Shown: positions 5,413-5,503 of the stretch, one piece after another | How positions within the stretch are numbered: position 1 is the stretch's first letter | Layout: each line of letters opens with the position of its first letter | Source: Aquabacter sp. | GTDB lineage: Bacteria; Pseudomonadota; Alphaproteobacteria; Rhizobiales; Xanthobacteraceae | Length of the DNA: 5,503 nucleotides | Assembly (NCBI GenBank): GCA_030147645.1 | Contig: JASBUY010000444.1 | Location: 1-5,503 of the forward strand | Direction of reading: 5' to 3' | Notes under the pieces: generated by a model | What the model was told of the DNA's origin: nothing | Database searches by the model: none | The model's input: only the letters and a program-made list of their open reading frames with translations | Program-made: the position numbers and the translations under genes

Positions 5413-5503
5413 GTGATTCGCGGGCGCGTCAACCCGTACGCCGAGGGGGACAATCTGGTGGGAGACGAGGTCGCCAACGCCGTCCGGCTCGTCATCGCCG
5501 ACG
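5413..5503 (+). CDS. possible 5' end of an unrecognised protein-coding gene (partial)
   Basis: A plus-strand frame is open from the TGA at 5359 to the window edge. From the GTG at 5413 it encodes VIRGRVNPYAEGDNLVGDEV and ten more residues. Of the 30 complete codons, 27 end in G or C, and the opposite-strand frame sharing its third positions encodes the Ser/Thr/Arg/Pro-rich nonsense that real genes elsewhere in this window produce. Both point to true coding on the plus strand. There is no ATG in frame and no clear ribosome-binding site. Upstream of about 5404 the codon bias fades, so either translation starts at this GTG or the gene is a broken remnant. I do not recognise the family. Confidence 0.35.
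   Translation, partial: MIRGRVNPYAEGDNLVGDEVANAVRLVIAD

Noticed and set aside
5280..5495. 71-codon minus-strand open frame at the right edge
   Set aside because: Its Ser/Thr/Arg-rich translation is the type of shadow seen opposite real genes here, it overlaps yjbQ, and it shares third positions with the better plus-strand frame.

Overview
The window is a high-GC bacterial chromosome segment with six recognisable protein genes and one doubtful fragment at the right edge. GC-rich third codon positions and the forms of PpdK, the DNA polymerase III chi subunit, DUF3096 and the 2-hydroxychromene-2-carboxylate isomerase-like protein all suggest an alphaproteobacterium, probably of the order Hyphomicrobiales (Rhizobiales). 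That placement is inferred from sequence character; no search was run.

Layout. From the left edge to 1385, on the minus strand, lies the N-terminal half (461 residues) of pyruvate phosphate dikinase. It is cut by the window edge just before the segment that should carry the catalytic histidine. Upstream of it on the same strand (1488-1628) is a 46-residue DUF3096 membrane miniprotein. A 190-base divergent spacer (1629-1818) separates it from a plus-strand run of three closely spaced genes. These encode an exported UlaG-like metallo-beta-lactamase-fold hydrolase (1819-2682), the chi subunit of DNA polymerase III (2734-3183), and a DsbA/GST-kappa-type 2-hydroxychromene-2-carboxylate isomerase-like protein (3225-3839). 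The gaps are 51 and 41 bases, so co-transcription is plausible, although the three functions share no obvious pathway. The run meets a minus-strand HSL-family alpha/beta hydrolase (3847-4806) tail to tail, with only 7 bases between the stop codons. That hydrolase is divergent, over 81 bases, from a YjbQ/UPF0047 protein (4888-5361). The last 142 bases hold a stem-loop over the yjbQ stop codon, a 14-base tandem repeat, and a plus-strand reading frame with strong codon bias running off the window.

Overall this looks like ordinary housekeeping and accessory-metabolism chromosome. There is no sign of phage, insertion sequences, CRISPR, tRNA or rRNA, and I found no convincing new multi-gene system. 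The items most worth a second look are the unusually spaced metal-motif region of the exported hydrolase, a two-part GC hairpin at the convergent gene junction, the stem-loop and tandem repeat after yjbQ, the unrecognised reading frame at the right edge, and the DUF3096 miniprotein next to ppdK.
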